DNA from: Streptomyces sp. Tu 3180
Lineage (GTDB): Bacteria; Actinomycetota; Actinomycetes; Streptomycetales; Streptomycetaceae
Direction: 5' to 3'
DNA length: 64,000 nucleotides
Assembly (NCBI RefSeq): GCF_009852415.1
Contig: NZ_WOXS01000002.1
Location: forward strand, 5,930,001 to 5,994,000
Both the position numbers and the translations under genes were made by a program. The notes beneath the pieces were generated by a model, which saw nothing but the letters and a program-made list of their open reading frames with translations, was not told the origin of the DNA and ran no database searches. Of the stretch, positions 48,743 to 57,343 are shown in pieces. The stretch's first letter is position 1. Each line of letters begins with the position of its first letter.

Positions 48743-49381
48743 TCACCGGCGCGGCGGACGGGGACTCCTCCCGTCCGCGGGGACGAGGACGCCGGTTCGG
48801 CCGACCAGCAGCCACAGACCGATCAGCAGTGCCGCCCCGAGGCACCAGCTGGCCGCCACGTCCAGCGGCCAGTGGTAGCCCCGGCGCACCAGCCCGAAGG
48901 AGGCGCCCAGGACGAGGGCGGAGCAGAGCAGGACGAACGCGCGACGCACCGCCGCCGAGCGCAGCAGCGGGAGGAGGAGCAACGTCGCCGCGCCGTACGC
49001 CACGACGGCGGTCGCGGTGTGGCCGGAGGGGTAGTAGCCGACCGCCGGGGGCACGGCCGGGGTGCCGGGGCGGTCGGTCCACTCCTTCAGGGGCACGACC
49101 AGCGCCGGCACCAGGACCATCGCCGCGCCCCCGGCGGCGGGCGGCAGCCACCAGTGGTCCCGGCCTCCGGCACGCCCGTGCCAGGCGACGTACGCCAGCG
49201 CGACCGCCAGGACGGGCACGGCCACCTGCACGTTGCCGAGGTCGGCGAGCAGTTCGGAGGCCCGGTCCGGACGGACCAGGGCCCTGCTCAGCCGCTCGTC
49301 GAGGCCCACCAGCGGACCGTCGTCGACGACCTGCCAGGTGATCAGCGCGAAGAGGAGGAGGGGCGGTCCGAGCAACACCAT
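48743..49381 (-). CDS. PAP2 family membrane phosphatase
   Basis: This protein, about 212 residues, has six hydrophobic stretches and the three phosphatase motifs: KEWTDRP (Lys99, Arg104), PSGH (Ser119, His121) and RRGYHWPLD (Arg167, His170, Asp174). It would dephosphorylate phosphatidate, undecaprenyl diphosphate or similar lipids at the outer membrane face. The start is uncertain. ATG 49381 gives a compact protein starting in the first helix. The frame stays open further upstream, but that DNA is full of hairpins and non-protein-like. The ribosome binding site is weak. Confidence 0.87.
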   Translation of the reverse strand: MVLLGPPLLLFALITWQVVDDGPLVGLDERLSRALVRPDRASELLADLGNVQVAVPVLAVALAYVAWHGRAGGRDHWWLPPAAGGAAMVLVPALVVPLKEWTDRPGTPAVPPAVGYYPSGHTATAVVAYGAATLLLLPLLRSAAVRRAFVLLCSALVLGASFGLVRRGYHWPLDVAASWCLGAALLIGLWLLVGRTGVLVPADGRSPRPPRR

Positions 49382-49407
49382 GGTGCACAGCTTCGCAGGC
49401 CGGGGCA

Positions 49408-49470
49408 CGGCACGCCGAAGGGCCGGCGCAAGGGGGGGTGTGCGCCGGCCCTTCGATGAACGGCGTGCCG
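49408..49470. repeat. Compound hairpin upstream of PAP2 gene
   Basis: An inner stem of 15 exact pairs (49416-49430 with 49441-49455) encloses a 10-base loop. An outer stem CGGCACGCC/GGCGTGCCG (49408-49416 with 49462-49470) can form around it with a 6-base bulge. It lies in the 5' region of the PAP2 gene and may terminate or attenuate transcription there. The rest of 49471-49755 shows no gene. Confidence 0.6.
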
Positions 49471-49755
49471 TCAAGCCTGGGCGGCCGTCCGGACCGGAAC
49501 GCCGCACGCCCCGGGGGGTGTGGGGCGGGCGACCGTCCGATCGTGAGGAGACCCGGAACCTTCGGGCTCCGGTTGTGTGCGCGAGGGCACGACCAGGTCG
49601 AAGCTGGGGAGGCCTCGTCCTGTACCGCCCACAGTCCCCTGCGGGCGGGGTGTATCTCTCATCGCGGTAGAACCTACGGCAGGGGAGGGACCCACGACAG
49701 GGGCAACGGGCTCCTGTCATCCACCCCGCACACGTTCTTCACACGCTCTGCCGTT

Positions 49756-49782
49756 CCGCCCCGGTCCGCCGGACCGGGGCGG
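49756..49782 (-). terminator. gabT terminator
   Basis: Arms CCGCCCCGGTCCG (49756-49768) and CGGACCGGGGCGG (49770-49782) are complementary over 13 bases with one base between. It begins 22 bases past the gabT stop codon. Confidence 0.75.
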
Positions 49783-49803
49783 CTCACCTGCCCCGATACC
49801 GGC

Positions 49804-51138
49804 TCAGATGCGCGCGAACGCCTGCTCGATGATGTCCAGGCCCTCGTTCAGCAGGTCCTCGCCGATGACCAGCGGGGGCAGGAAGCGCAGCACGTTGCCG
49901 TAGGTGCCACAGGTCAGGACCAGCAGGCCCTCCTGGTGGCAGGCCTTGGCCAGCGCGGCGGTCGCCTCCGGGTTCGGCTCCTTGGTCGCGCGGTCCTTGA
50001 CCAGCTCGATCGCGATCATCGCGCCACGGCCGCGGACGTCGCCGATGACGTCGAACTTCTCCGCCATGGCGGTGAGGCGGGACTTCATGACCGCCTCGAT
50101 GTTCTTCGCCCTGGCGTTGAGGTCCAGCTCCTTCATCGTCTCGATGGCACCGAGCGCGCCCGCGCAGGCCACCGGGTTGCCGCCGTAGGTGCCGCCCAGA
50201 CCGCCCGCGTGCGCGGCGTCCATGATCTCCGCGCGGCCGGTGACGGCGGCCAGCGGCAGACCGCCGGCGATGCCCTTGGCGGTCGTGATCAGGTCCGGGA
50301 CGATGCCCTCGTCCTCGCAGGCGAACCACTGGCCGGTGCGGCAGAAGCCGGACTGGATCTCGTCGGCGACGAAGACGATCCCGTTGTCCCGGGCGAACTC
50401 GCTGATCGCGGGCAGGAAGCCCTTGGCCGGCTCGATGAAGCCGCCCTCGCCGAGCACCGGCTCGATGATGATCGCGGCCACGTTCTCGGCCCCGACCTGC
50501 TTGGAGATCTGGTCGATGGCCTGCGCGGCGGCCTCGGGGCCCGCGTTCTCCGGGCCGGTCGGCCAGCGGTAGCCGTAGGCGACGGGGACGCGGTACACCT
50601 CGGGCGCGAACGGGCCGAAGCCGTGCTTGTACGGCATGTTCTTCGCGGTCAGCGCCATGGTGAGGTTGGTGCGGCCGTGGTAGCCGTGGTCGAACACGAC
50701 GACCGCCTGCCGCCTGGTGTAGGCGCGCGCGATCTTGACGGCGTTCTCGACGGCCTCGGCGCCGCTGTTGAACAGCGCGGACTTCTTGGCGTGGTCGCCC
50801 GGCGTCAGCTCGGCGAGCGCCTCGGCGACGGCCACGTACCCCTCGTACGGCGTGACCATGAAGCAGGTGTGCGTGAAGTCGGCGAGCTGGGCGGAGGCGC
50901 GGCGGACGACGGCCTCGGCGGAGGCGCCGACGGAGGTCACGGCGATGCCCGAACCGAAGTCGATCAGCCGGTTGCCGTCGACGTCCTCGATGATCCCGCC
51001 GCCGGCCCGGGCGGTGAACACGGGCAGCACGGAGCCCACGCCCTGGGCGACCGCGGCGGTACGGCGGGCCTGCAGCTCCTGCGACTTCGGGCCGGGGATG
51101 GCGGTGACGACGCGGCGCTCCTGCGGAAGTGCGGTCAT
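49804..51138 (-). CDS. gabT: 4-aminobutyrate aminotransferase
   Basis: GabT transfers the amino group of GABA to 2-oxoglutarate to give succinic semialdehyde and glutamate. The 444-residue PLP enzyme has ALFNSGAEAVENAVKIAR (cofactor loop), Asp259-Glu260 in VFVADEIQSGFCRTG and the PLP-binding Lys288 in TTAKGIAGG. The last motifs match GabT more than ornithine or putrescine enzymes. ATG start with AGGAG upstream. It is divergent from the membrane ATPase gene. Its leader has an unusual A+G tract (GAGAAAAGAAGGAAAAAG read on the minus strand at 51163-51182). Confidence 0.92.
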   Translation of the reverse strand: MTALPQERRVVTAIPGPKSQELQARRTAAVAQGVGSVLPVFTARAGGGIIEDVDGNRLIDFGSGIAVTSVGASAEAVVRRASAQLADFTHTCFMVTPYEGYVAVAEALAELTPGDHAKKSALFNSGAEAVENAVKIARAYTRRQAVVVFDHGYHGRTNLTMALTAKNMPYKHGFGPFAPEVYRVPVAYGYRWPTGPENAGPEAAAQAIDQISKQVGAENVAAIIIEPVLGEGGFIEPAKGFLPAISEFARDNGIVFVADEIQSGFCRTGQWFACEDEGIVPDLITTAKGIAGGLPLAAVTGRAEIMDAAHAGGLGGTYGGNPVACAGALGAIETMKELDLNARAKNIEAVMKSRLTAMAEKFDVIGDVRGRGAMIAIELVKDRATKEPNPEATAALAKACHQEGLLVLTCGTYGNVLRFLPPLVIGEDLLNEGLDIIEQAFARI

Positions 51139-51399
51139 GCGGGGCTCCTGGGGTGTAACGGACGCTTTTTCCTTCTTTTCTCGCAGGCTAGGGCGGCGGG
51201 AGGGAGCTGGGCATGCTCCATGTGGGCGTTGTCCGCGGGGCCGGGTTGTCCGCGGTGGACATAGCGGCGGCGGGGCCCCGGCGCGGCGGCCGGGACCGCA
51301 CCGGGGCCGGACCCGGCGCGTGAGCGGTGAACTCGCCCTGCCGGGGCGTTAGATTGACTCGCTGACGGTGGACGGAGCGGTTGCTCAGGGGGCAAGGCG

Positions 51400-53793
51400 A
51401 TGGACAGCGACGGAACCCGGGACACGCGGGGTACGCAGGCGGATCCCGTGCCGCCCGCGGTGCCGCCTCGGCCGAGTCGGGCACCGGACGCGCCCTTCGT
51501 GCCCGGACAGGTCCCCCGGACCGCGTCCACCGTCGCCGCCTGGCTCGACACGGCGCGGCCGGCCGCCCGGCCCGGGATCTGGCGGTACGGCTACCGCCCG
51601 CCGAAGCGGACGCAGGAAAGGCTCGCTCCGGTGACGGTCGCCGGCATGCTGGTCCCGCTCGCCCTGGCGGCCGTGGTGTGGTCGCTGTGGCGGCGCGGCG
51701 TCACCTCGTACCAGTTCGCCCCCTTGCGGATGTTCACGCCGGACGACTGGTGGTGGGGCGGCACGGTGGTCTCGCCCAAGGTGTTCGAGGGGCGGGCGGT
51801 GCCGTCCCCGGGGGCGGAGGCCCTGGTGGTCTACGAAGGCGTCTCCTTCGCCGTGCTGGTCCTCGCGGTGGCCGTGCTCGGCAGCTGGCGCGCCATCGTC
51901 CGCCACTACGTGGGCCGCAGGCCCCAGCCGGCACGCGCCCTGATCGCGGCCCTCCTCGCCCTGTTCGCCCTCAGCCTCGTCTTCCCCGACGCCTTCCCCG
52001 GCGCGGGATGGTCCGCGGTGCCGGTCGTCGATCCGCTGCTCTCCCTGACCGTGCTGGTCTCCGGCAGCTACGAGCCGATGACCTCCCCCTCCTTCACCAA
52101 CACGCTGTACGCGGTCGTCACGCTGCTCGTGGTGTGGCCGTTCGCCCGCCTCGGCGCCTGGTGGCCGTACGCGAAGGAGCGGCTCACCGCCCGCCGGGCG
52201 GGCACCGCCCCCGGCACCCCCGCGCCCGTCCGTCCCCGCTCCCAGTGGCCCGCCCTGCGCGACGCCGGCCAGCACGAGGCCGCCGAGCTGCTCACCGCCG
52301 AGGTCACCGGTGACCGCATGAACGACGTCGACTGCACCCGCATCGAGCACGCCTTCGCCGCCGCCCGGCGCGGCGCCACGCTGGACGCCTTCCGCGACAC
52401 CGTCCTGCGCCAGGGCGGCGCGGCCTGGACGCACCCCTCCGGAGCCCGGGACCTGCCGCGCCGCACCGCCCGCCACGACCTGCTCGCCGGTCAGGTGCGC
52501 ATCGGCCGCTGGGTGGCGGCCGAGCGCGCCCCGCAGCCGTACCAGGGCGCCGGGGCGGCCCTCGGCCCGGAGGTGCTCGGCACCTCGCTGCTGGCCGTCG
52601 GCCCCTCCGGGTCCGGCAAGACCCGCGCCCTCGTCGAGCCGGTGACCGAGGCGCTCGCGCTGCAGGCGCTCGCCGGGCGCTGCGCCGTCGTCGCCGTCTC
52701 CGCCCCCGGGAGCCCGCTCGGCGCGGACGACGCCTTCGACGTGATCGTGCGGATCGGCGACCCGTCCTCGGTGCACGACCTCGACCCGTACGCCGAGTCC
52801 GACGACCCGGACGAGGCGGCCGCGATCCTCGCCGAGGCGCTGGTGGGCGACCTCGACACGGTCGGCGCGCAGGGCGCCGCCACCGCGCTGGCGCAGCTGC
52901 TCGGCCCCTTCCGGGCGGTGCACGGACGCTTCCCCTCGCTGCCGGAGCTGCGCGAGCTGCTGGAGGGCGAGGAGCGGACGCTGGCCCCGCTGCGGGAGGC
53001 GCTCACCGCGCGCGGCAACGACGTCATGCGCCGCGAGCTCGAGGCGCGCGCCCGGCAGACGGGCACGCCGGGTGACGCGGGCCGGGCCCTGGCCGACCGG
53101 CTGGCGCTGCTGAACCGCCCGGTGTTCGCCGACTTCCTCGGCGGGGGCGGTCCGGGCCGGCCGTTCTCCCTGCGGGCGGTCGCCCACCACCCCCTGCGGG
53201 TGCGGATCGACCTGCCCGAGCGCGGCCACGAGGAGGCCGGCCGGCTGATCGCCCGGCTGGTCCTCGCACAGTTCCACGCCGTCGTCCGGGAGGGCCGGCG
53301 CGCGCACTTCGCCTGTCTGGTCCTGGACGACGCGACGGGCACGGTCACCGCGGAGTCGGTGCGCCGCATCCAGCGGCTGCGTTCGCAGAACGCGGGCGTG
53401 CTGCTCGCCCTGCGCTCCATCGGCGACGTCCCCGAGGCGCTGCACGGCCCGCTCTACGGGGCGGTGGGCTGCCGCATGGCCTTCTGCGGCGTCACCACCT
53501 GGGACGGCAGCCGGTTCGCGCAGGCCTGGGGCACCGAGTGGGTGGAGACGACGGAGGTCGCCCGGCACACGGTCTTCGCCGACCAGCCGATGACCCGCGC
53601 CTTCCACGCGCTGCGCAAGCTGGTGACGGGCAAGGCGGTGACCACGGACGCGGTCACCGTGCGGCAGGTCGAACGGGAGCGGTGGTCGGCGTCGGAACTG
53701 GCGCACGCAGTGCCGCCGGGGCACGCGGTGCTGTCACTGACGACCGTCGAGGGGGAGCACGCGCCGCCGTTGCTGGTGGACCTGCGGGACTGA
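51400..53793 (+). CDS. Large membrane ATPase resembling VirD4/FtsK coupling proteins
   Basis: This 797-residue protein has a Pro-rich N terminus and about four membrane helices (near 80-96, 145-161, 180-196, 236-250). A large cytoplasmic P-loop domain follows. Walker A is GPSGSGKT (401-408) in LLAVGPSGSGKTRALVEP, and Walker B is FACLVLDDAT (Asp643-Asp644). The layout, membrane helices then a single RecA-like motor, matches conjugative coupling proteins (VirD4/TraG) and FtsK-type translocases. No relaxase, integrase or secretion gene is nearby, so it is not part of a visible mobile element. The DNA or protein it moves is unknown. Start ATG 51400 has AAGG close upstream, and TAGATT at 51351-51356 may be the -10. 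Confidence 0.8.
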   Translation: MDSDGTRDTRGTQADPVPPAVPPRPSRAPDAPFVPGQVPRTASTVAAWLDTARPAARPGIWRYGYRPPKRTQERLAPVTVAGMLVPLALAAVVWSLWRRGVTSYQFAPLRMFTPDDWWWGGTVVSPKVFEGRAVPSPGAEALVVYEGVSFAVLVLAVAVLGSWRAIVRHYVGRRPQPARALIAALLALFALSLVFPDAFPGAGWSAVPVVDPLLSLTVLVSGSYEPMTSPSFTNTLYAVVTLLVVWPFARLGAWWPYAKERLTARRAGTAPGTPAPVRPRSQWPALRDAGQHEAAELLTAEVTGDRMNDVDCTRIEHAFAAARRGATLDAFRDTVLRQGGAAWTHPSGARDLPRRTARHDLLAGQVRIGRWVAAERAPQPYQGAGAALGPEVLGTSLLAVGPSGSGKTRALVEPVTEALALQALAGRCAVVAVSAPGSPLGADDAFDVIVRIGDPSSVHDLDPYAESDDPDEAAAILAEALVGDLDTVGAQGAATALAQLLGPFRAVHGRFPSLPELRELLEGEERTLAPLREALTARGNDVMRRELEARARQTGTPGDAGRALADRLALLNRPVFADFLGGGGPGRPFSLRAVAHHPLRVRIDLPERGHEEAGRLIARLVLAQFHAVVREGRRAHFACLVLDDATGTVTAESVRRIQRLRSQNAGVLLALRSIGDVPEALHGPLYGAVGCRMAFCGVTTWDGSRFAQAWGTEWVETTEVARHTVFADQPMTRAFHALRKLVTGKAVTTDAVTVRQVERERWSASELAHAVPPGHAVLSLTTVEGEHAPPLLVDLRD

Positions 53794-53885
53794 GCCGGCG
53801 GGCCGGGCGGCGCGGACGCGCGGTGACGCGGGGACCGTACGGTGAGGCAGAATCGACACAGGTCGTTCATACGCGGCGGCCAAAA

Positions 53886-53898
53886 GATCACCGTGATC
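53886..53898 (+). promoter_or_regulatory. Palindromic operator upstream of pucR-like gene
   Basis: The sequence GATCACCGTGATC is a perfect palindrome around one central base, 53 bases upstream of the PucR-type gene start. A weak -10-like CAGAAT lies near 53850. It may bind PucR itself. Confidence 0.5.
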
Positions 53899-53951
53899 AC
53901 CGAACCTCCCACCCGGCGGTCCCCTCCGACGTCCACCGACCTGAAGGCCCC

Positions 53952-55511
53952 ATGCCCCCGACGCTCGCCTCGCTCGTCCACCACTCCGCGCTCAAGCTGA
54001 CCGTGCGCGCGGGCGAGGACCGCCTCGACGTGCCGGTCCGCTGGGCGCACGCCAGTGAGCTCGCCGACCCCGTGCCCTACATGGAGGGCGGGGAACTGCT
54101 GCTGATCACCGCGCTCAAGCTCGACGCGGAGGACCGGGAGGCGATGCGCCGCTACGTGAAGCGGCTGGCGGAGGCGGGGGTCGTCGGGCTCGGGTTCGCC
54201 GTCGGCGTCCACTACGACGACATCCCCGACGCCCTCGTCGACGCGGCCCGCGAGGAGGGGCTGCCGCTGCTGGAGGTGCCGCGCCGCACCCCCTTCCTCG
54301 CGATCAGCAAGGCCGTGTCCGCCGCCATCGCCGCCGACCAGTACCGCGCGGTGACCGCGGGCTTCGCCGCCCAGCGGGAACTGACCAAGCAGGCGCTGAC
54401 CGAAGGGCCGGAGGGGCTGCTGGCCGCGCTCGCCTCCCAGGTCGACGGGTGGACCGCGCTCTACGACGCCTCGGGCGCCGTCGTCGCCACGGCACCGGAG
54501 TGGGCGGGGCGCCGCGCCGCGCGGCTCACCGCGGACGTCCAGCGGCTGCGGGAGCGGCCCGCGCCCGCCTCCTCGGTCGTGGCCGGGCCGGAGAACGAGG
54601 ACCGGGTCGAGCTGCACTCCCTGGGCACCGGCCGGCGCCCCCGGGCCGCGCTCGCCGTGGGCACGGCCGCGGCCCTCGGCACCGCCGAGCGGTACGCCGT
54701 GCACTCCGCCATCGCCCTGCTCACCCTGACCACGGAACGCTCCCGCTCCCTGCACGCCGCCGAGCAGCGCGTCGGCGCCGCCGTCCTGCGCATGCTGCTC
54801 GCCGGGGAGCCGGACCACGCCCGCGCGGTGGCCGGGGACCTGTACGGCGGCCTCCTGGACGCGCCGTTCCGGATCATCGTCGCCGCCCGGGGCGAGGCGA
54901 ACGGCGACGCCCTCGGAGCCCTCGCCGAGGTCGCCGAGTCCGCCGCCGCCCGCTCCGGCGAGGCCGTCCTGGTCGTGCCGGAGGGGGAGGACCGCCTCGT
55001 CGTCCTGGCCGCCGACGGGGGTGCCGCCGTGGCCGCCTGCTGCGACCACGCCGGCGCGCGGGAGGCGGCCCGCAAGGCCGACGAGGACGACCTGGTCGTC
55101 GGGCTGTCCGCGCCGGCCGGACCGATCGCCGCGTCCGCCGCCTACAAGCAGGCCGAACAGGCGCTCTCGGTGGCCCGGCGACGGGGCCGGGTGCTGGTGG
55201 AGCACGAGCGGATGGCCGCCGGGTCCGTCCTGCCGCTGCTCGCCGACGACGCGGTCAGGGCGTTCGCCGACGGGCTGCTGCGCGCGCTGCGCGAACACGA
55301 CGCGACCGGACGCGGCGACCTCGTCGCCTCCCTGCGCGCCTGGCTCTCCCGCCACGGCCAGTGGGACGCGGCGGCGGCCGACCTGGGCGTCCACCGCCAC
55401 ACCCTGCGCTACCGCATGCGCCGGGTCGAGGAGATCCTCGGCCGCTCCCTGGACGACCCGGACGTCCGCATGGAACTGTGGCTGGCCCTCAAGGCGACGG
55501 CACCGGAGTGA
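53952..55511 (+). CDS. PucR family transcriptional regulator
   Basis: This 519-residue regulator has the N-terminal PucR-type domain (LASLVHHSALKLTVRAG...GELLLITALKLD). The middle region is GGDEF-like and the C terminus carries the PucR helix-turn-helix domain (WDAAAADLGVHRHTLRYRMRRVEEILG). PucR proteins control purine, amine and amino acid catabolism and include GABA regulators such as GabR of actinobacteria. Its place between gabT and an aldehyde dehydrogenase gene suggests it controls one or both. The start ATG at 53952 has AAGG 5 bases upstream. Confidence 0.93.
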   Translation: MPPTLASLVHHSALKLTVRAGEDRLDVPVRWAHASELADPVPYMEGGELLLITALKLDAEDREAMRRYVKRLAEAGVVGLGFAVGVHYDDIPDALVDAAREEGLPLLEVPRRTPFLAISKAVSAAIAADQYRAVTAGFAAQRELTKQALTEGPEGLLAALASQVDGWTALYDASGAVVATAPEWAGRRAARLTADVQRLRERPAPASSVVAGPENEDRVELHSLGTGRRPRAALAVGTAAALGTAERYAVHSAIALLTLTTERSRSLHAAEQRVGAAVLRMLLAGEPDHARAVAGDLYGGLLDAPFRIIVAARGEANGDALGALAEVAESAAARSGEAVLVVPEGEDRLVVLAADGGAAVAACCDHAGAREAARKADEDDLVVGLSAPAGPIAASAAYKQAEQALSVARRRGRVLVEHERMAAGSVLPLLADDAVRAFADGLLRALREHDATGRGDLVASLRAWLSRHGQWDAAAADLGVHRHTLRYRMRRVEEILGRSLDDPDVRMELWLALKATAPE

Positions 55512-55801
55512 ACCGGCCGGCCCGTCCGGGGCCGCCGCTGCCTGCGGGGCCGGGGGAGGCCGGGGACGAGGTCCGTCCGGGGCCGAAGCGGCGGTCCGGG
55601 GCGCGGCCCCCGGGGGACGGGAAGGCAAGGGGCGGCGGGGGCGGACCCGGTGAGCCCGTGCCACCGCCCCACCCCGCCAATCCGTCGAACCCCCACGTCC
55701 CCACCACTACGACTCGGCCAAACTCCCCCCGGCGCTCCCCGCCCTACCGTGGACCCAGCAACCACGTACACACCCCCAACGCGGAAGGGCCGGGACTCCA
55801 C

Positions 55802-57247
55802 ATGACCTCCACCCACGCCTTCTGGCTCGCCGGCCGCCGGTCCACCGGCGAGGCCGCCTTCGACGTCACCTCCCCCTGGGACGGCCGGGTCGTCGGCACC
55901 GTGAGCGTGCCCACCGACGCCCAGGTCGAGGAGGCCGTGGCCGCCGCGTACGCCGTCCGGGGCGAGTTCGCCGCCACCCCCGCCCACGTCCGCGCCGCCG
56001 CCCTGGACCACGTCAGCCGCAGGCTCGTGGAGCGCACCGAGGAGATCGCCCGGCTGATCTCCGCCGAGAACGGCAAGCCGATCAAGTGGGCGCGCGGCGA
56101 GGTCGGCCGGGCCGTCTCCGTGTTCCGCTTCGCGGCCGAGGAGGCCCGCCGGTTCAACGGCGGCGAGGCCCAGCGGCTCGACACCGACGCCGGCGGCCAG
56201 GGCCGGCTCGCCCTCACCCGCCGCTTCCCCAAGGGCGTCGTGCTCGGCATCGCGCCGTTCAACTTCCCGCTGAACCTGTGCGCCCACAAGGTGGCCCCGG
56301 CCATCGCCGCCGGTGCGCCGATCGTGCTCAAGCCGGCCCCGGCGACCCCGCTGTCCGGGCTGATCCTCGGTGAACTGCTCGCCGAGACCGAGCTGCCCGC
56401 CGGCTCCTGGAGCATCCTGCCCGTCCCCAACGACCGCATGCCCGCCCTGGTCCAGGACGAGCGGCTGCCGGTGATCTCCTTCACCGGGTCCGAGAAGGTC
56501 GGTTACGCGATCATGGACTCGGTGCCGCGCAAGCACTGCACCCTGGAGCTCGGCGGCAACGGCGCGGCCGTCGTCCTCGCCGACTGGGCGAGCGACGAGG
56601 ACCTGGACTGGGCGGCGACCCGCATCGCGACCTTCTCCAACTACCAGGGCGGCCAGTCCTGCATCTCCGTGCAGCGCGTGATCGCCGACGCCTCCGTGTA
56701 CGACCGGCTGCTGCCGCGCATCGTCGCCGCCGTCGAGGCCCAGGTCACCGGTGACCCGAGCGACGACGCCACCGACGTCGGCCCGCTGGTCAGCGAGGAC
56801 GCCGCGCAGCGCGTCGAGGCCTGGGTGCAGGAGGCCGTCGAGGCCGGCGCCACCCTCCTCACCGGCGGCAAGCGCGACGGCGCCTCCTACGCGCCGACCG
56901 TGCTCACCGACGTGCCGGCCGACGCGACGATCGCCTGCGAGGAGGTCTTCGGGCCGGTCCTGACCGTGCAGAAGGTGGACGGCGAGGCCGCCGCCTTCGC
57001 CGCCGTCAACGACTCCAAGTACGGCCTCCAGGCGGGCGTGTTCACGCACGACCTGCAGACCGCCTTCCGGGCCCACCGCGCCCTGGAGGTCGGTGGTGTG
57101 GTCGTCGGCGACGTGCCCTCCTACCGCGCCGACCAGATGCCGTACGGCGGTGCCAAGCAGTCCGGCGTGGGCCGCGAGGGCGTGCGGTTCGCGATGGACG
57201 ACTACACGTACGAGCGTGTGATGGTCCTGACCGGCCTCGCCCTGTAG
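55802..57247 (+). CDS. Aldehyde dehydrogenase (3)
   Basis: This 481-residue NAD(P)-dependent enzyme is from a different branch than the two aminobutyraldehyde dehydrogenases. Its active site is Asn154 in APFNFP, Glu249 in LELGGN and Cys287 in QGGQSC. The QGGQSCI form of the cysteine motif is typical of lactaldehyde/glycolaldehyde and some succinic-semialdehyde dehydrogenases. Downstream of pucR and near gabT, succinic semialdehyde is an attractive substrate but is not proven. The 290-base gap upstream (55512-55801) has a possible TACCGT -10 at 55745-55750 but no clear -35 or gene. Confidence 0.87.
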   Translation: MTSTHAFWLAGRRSTGEAAFDVTSPWDGRVVGTVSVPTDAQVEEAVAAAYAVRGEFAATPAHVRAAALDHVSRRLVERTEEIARLISAENGKPIKWARGEVGRAVSVFRFAAEEARRFNGGEAQRLDTDAGGQGRLALTRRFPKGVVLGIAPFNFPLNLCAHKVAPAIAAGAPIVLKPAPATPLSGLILGELLAETELPAGSWSILPVPNDRMPALVQDERLPVISFTGSEKVGYAIMDSVPRKHCTLELGGNGAAVVLADWASDEDLDWAATRIATFSNYQGGQSCISVQRVIADASVYDRLLPRIVAAVEAQVTGDPSDDATDVGPLVSEDAAQRVEAWVQEAVEAGATLLTGGKRDGASYAPTVLTDVPADATIACEEVFGPVLTVQKVDGEAAAFAAVNDSKYGLQAGVFTHDLQTAFRAHRALEVGGVVVGDVPSYRADQMPYGGAKQSGVGREGVRFAMDDYTYERVMVLTGLAL

Positions 57248-57279
57248 CAGCCGCCGGGAGCCGTCCCCCGCGGACCCCG

Positions 57280-57318
57280 AAGGGGCCCGGCACCGAGGAC
57301 ATCGGTGCCGGGCCCCTT
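57280..57318. terminator. Strong bidirectional terminator
   Basis: Arms 57280-57296 and 57302-57318 pair over 17 bases with a 5-base loop (GGACA). CTTCG follows. It lies between convergent genes and would serve the aldehyde dehydrogenase and the glycosidase. Confidence 0.85.
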
Positions 57319-57343
57319 CTTCGTGCCGGCCGCGTCCGGACCC

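Noticed and set aside
51400..53793. Integrated conjugative element
   Set aside because: The ATPase looks like a coupling protein, but there is no integrase, relaxase, attachment site or change of base composition around it.
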